From: CBDCEG01 sp965215775
GTDB taxonomy: Bacteria > Pseudomonadota > Gammaproteobacteria > Cardiobacteriales > Ostreibacteriaceae
NCBI GenBank assembly: GCA_965215775.1
Contig: CBDCEG010000017.1
Coordinates: 1-64,000, forward strand
DNA: 64,000 nt
Reading direction: 5' to 3'
The stretch's first letter is position 1. Each line of letters opens with the position of its first letter. This document shows, piece by piece, positions 62,201 through 64,000 of this stretch. A model generated the notes under the pieces. That model was not told the DNA's origin and did no database searches. It worked only from the letters and a program-made list of their open reading frames with translations. Made by a program: the position numbers and the translations under genes.

Positions 62201-64000
62201 TTAATTTATTTTCGCAGACTGAATAAGTTGTTTAATACTTGGTAATCCTTGAAGCCTATGATTTTTTAGTTCTTTATTATTGTCAAAAAACATTAAAACT
62301 GGTGGTCCAACTAAATTATATTTTTTCATAAACACTTTATGTTCGTCATTTGTTTTAGTGATATCTAGTTTTAATAATTTAAATTCTGATAACTTTTCAA
62401 TAACTTTTTCATCAAAAAACATTATATTTTCAAGCTCTTTACAAGAAACACACCAATCCGCATACAAGTCTAACATAATTGGTTTATTAGAGTTTTTTAA
62501 CTCTGCAATTAATTCTGCTTCATTATTTATATATTTAAATTTTAATACTGATTGTGAAAATGGTTTCAAAATATTTTTATGCCCTGTAACTCCACCTGCA
62601 ATCCAAGTAATACTTAATGAAATAAGTAAAATCACTAATATATTTTTAAATATTTTTATAGTTTTTAATTTATACTTTGGCTTTGCAATAACAAAAGCCA
62701 AGCCAAATAAGTAAATTCCCCAAATAACCATATTTAAAGAAGATGGTAATAATCTAGAAAGTAGCCAGAAAGCAACACCCAAAATTATAGTTGCTAAAAA
62801 TTTAGAAACAAATTTAGAAAACTCACCAGTTTTTGGAATAAGTGTAGAGAAAACAGCAAAGAAAATAAGTGGCGCACCCATTCCAAGACCTAAAACAAAC
62901 AAATAAACCCCACCTAAAATATAATTATCCGTTGTGCTAATAAATGCTAAAACAGCAAGTAAAGGTGGTGCAATACAAGGACCCACAACTAATGCAGATA
63001 AAGCACCCATTATAAATAAGTTAAATAAACTAGTATTTTTCACTTTATTTTGTAAGTTATTTATTTTTGTTTGTAAAAATGAAGGCATAGAAATACTAAA
63101 AACCCCAAACATCGCCAAAGACATAACCAAAAACAATCCAGCAAATATAATTAAAAATAGTGGCTTTTGAAATATTATCTGTAAATTTATATTAAAACTA
63201 GCAACGATTAAACCAAACACAGCCATCATTGTAGCCATTCCTAAAACATAAACAGATGAAAGAAGTGCTGAGCGAGGTTTGGTTATATTTTGTTGATTAT
63301 TAATTATTGCCAAAATAATTGGAACCATTGGTAAAACACAGACTGTAAAAGCAAGTAACAAACCTAAACTAAACAACCATATAATTGAGAATACTCTTTT
63401 GTTTAGTAATATTTTAGTTAGTTTATCTTGTTCATTTACTATAGTTTGTGATTTATTATTTTCTGTATTTTCAGAGCCTGTTGCCAAATCCAGTTTCAAA
63501 CTTGCAGACCTATTATTATAAACTTCCAAAGTCGTATCTAACTCAGTATTTTTATAAACTATAGGATAACAAATTTTACTATCAGAACAACCTTGATATT
63601 CTAAATTTAACTTTAATCTTTTATTAGCTTTTTTTAAATAAATTATAGACTTACCTTGGTTCTGCCTATAAATTTGCTGTTTACCAAAATATTCATCATT
63701 ATGCTCCAAACCTTGCGTATGAATAATATTTGCAATATCTTTTGATTGCGATTTGATTACTATTTTATCTCTGTAAAGGTAATAATCATCAGCAACTTTC
63801 CAATTTATTATAATTTCTGTTGGTGAGCTTAACTCTACAAAAAAAGAAAATGCATCATCTGCTTCTAATAAAGTTTTCTCTCCAAACAAATTAACTTTTT
63901 TATCTTTTGATATTAATGAAGATAAGGAGCTTTTTTCATCATTTTTTTTATTTATAACTTTAGTAAATGAAACTGGAACATCAAAAACCTCAGGTGGATA
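62201..64000 (-). CDS. dsbD: Thiol:disulfide interchange protein DsbD, 5'-truncated by window edge
   Basis: Carries electrons from cytoplasmic thioredoxin to periplasmic DsbC/DsbG. The frame is open to the window edge (599 residues). The N-terminal domain includes FSFFVELSSPTEIIINWKVA and the cysteine pair in YQGCSDSKICYPIVY. The eight-helix core has cysteines in FTVCVLPMVPIILAII and VVGPCIAPPLLAVLAF. The C-terminal thioredoxin-like domain has LYADWCVSCKELE. There are about 37 residues before the usual start of the mature domain (beginning YPPEVFDVPVSFTKVIN), with no start codon or signal peptide in the window, so the true start lies to the right. Confidence 0.94.
   Translation of the reverse strand, partial: YPPEVFDVPVSFTKVINKKNDEKSSLSSLISKDKKVNLFGEKTLLEADDAFSFFVELSSPTEIIINWKVADDYYLYRDKIVIKSQSKDIANIIHTQGLEHNDEYFGKQQIYRQNQGKSIIYLKKANKRLKLNLEYQGCSDSKICYPIVYKNTELDTTLEVYNNRSASLKLDLATGSENTENNKSQTIVNEQDKLTKILLNKRVFSIIWLFSLGLLLAFTVCVLPMVPIILAIINNQQNITKPRSALLSSVYVLGMATMMAVFGLIVASFNINLQIIFQKPLFLIIFAGLFLVMSLAMFGVFSISMPSFLQTKINNLQNKVKNTSLFNLFIMGALSALVVGPCIAPPLLAVLAFISTTDNYILGGVYLFVLGLGMGAPLIFFAVFSTLIPKTGEFSKFVSKFLATIILGVAFWLLSRLLPSSLNMVIWGIYLFGLAFVIAKPKYKLKTIKIFKNILVILLISLSITWIAGGVTGHKNILKPFSQSVLKFKYINNEAELIAELKNSNKPIMLDLYADWCVSCKELENIMFFDEKVIEKLSEFKLLKLDITKTNDEHKVFMKKYNLVGPPVLMFFDNNKELKNHRLQGLPSIKQLIQSAKIN

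Overview
The window is AT-rich chromosomal DNA from a gammaproteobacterium. Supporting markers are HflD next to MnmA, an HscA/ISC-type ferredoxin pair, DarP, ComM, TcdA, DusA, LptD, OxyR with C199/C208 numbering, and a type I-F CRISPR-Cas system. UGA is read as stop, so the code is standard. I cannot fix the family from sequence alone; a small-genome marine or host-associated lineage would fit the base composition, but that is inference. No rRNA or tRNA gene was recognised.

Layout. 1-1054 is the N-terminal part of asnS (minus strand, runs off the left edge). 1179-13822 is a complete type I-F CRISPR-Cas locus on the plus strand: cas1, a WYL-domain regulator gene, cas2-3 fusion, csy1 (cas8f), csy2 (cas5f), csy3 (cas7f), cas6f, a 143-bp leader and an array of 48 identical 28-bp repeats with 47 spacers. 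13883-32344 is a long minus-strand housekeeping block, in transcription order argB, dnaX, ybaB, recR, mnmA, hflD, a DNR-like Crp/Fnr regulator, rsgA, xseB, ispA, serA, serB, darP, ftsH, a small membrane protein, hscA, fdx, miaB, rnhB, dnaQ. 32429-37288 is the type IV pilus operon pilMNOPQ, closed by a strong bidirectional terminator. 37338-39726 holds gltA, rpmE2 and a membrane protein. 39765-45827 is an alpha-glucoside uptake operon in the order binding protein, permease, permease, GH13 alpha-glucosidase, ATPase (aglEFGAK order). 46124-51522 holds folC, a flavoprotein (yhiN/baiN family) and gcvP. On the plus strand follow mgsA, oxyR and comM, with tcdA convergent, then a HIT-family gene and dusA. 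56725-58800 is a small accessory patch: a secreted beta-helix (autotransporter-passenger-like) gene truncated by an IS3-family remnant. The right edge carries a PerM-type permease gene, lptD and a 5'-truncated dsbD on the minus strand.

How it works together. Cas1 and the Cas2 domain of Cas2-3 would add spacers at the leader, which has two exact matches to the IHF consensus. Cas6f would cut each repeat 3' of its CCACC/GGTGG hairpin to leave an 8-nt CTTAGAAA handle. Csy1-Csy2-Csy3-Cas6f form the surveillance complex and Cas2-3 degrades the target. The least usual features of the window are in this locus: the WYL regulator inside the operon, two families of short tandem repeats directly upstream of cas2-3, and an over-long leader-proximal spacer carrying a partial repeat copy. 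PilMNOPQ plus ComM suggest a capacity for DNA uptake.
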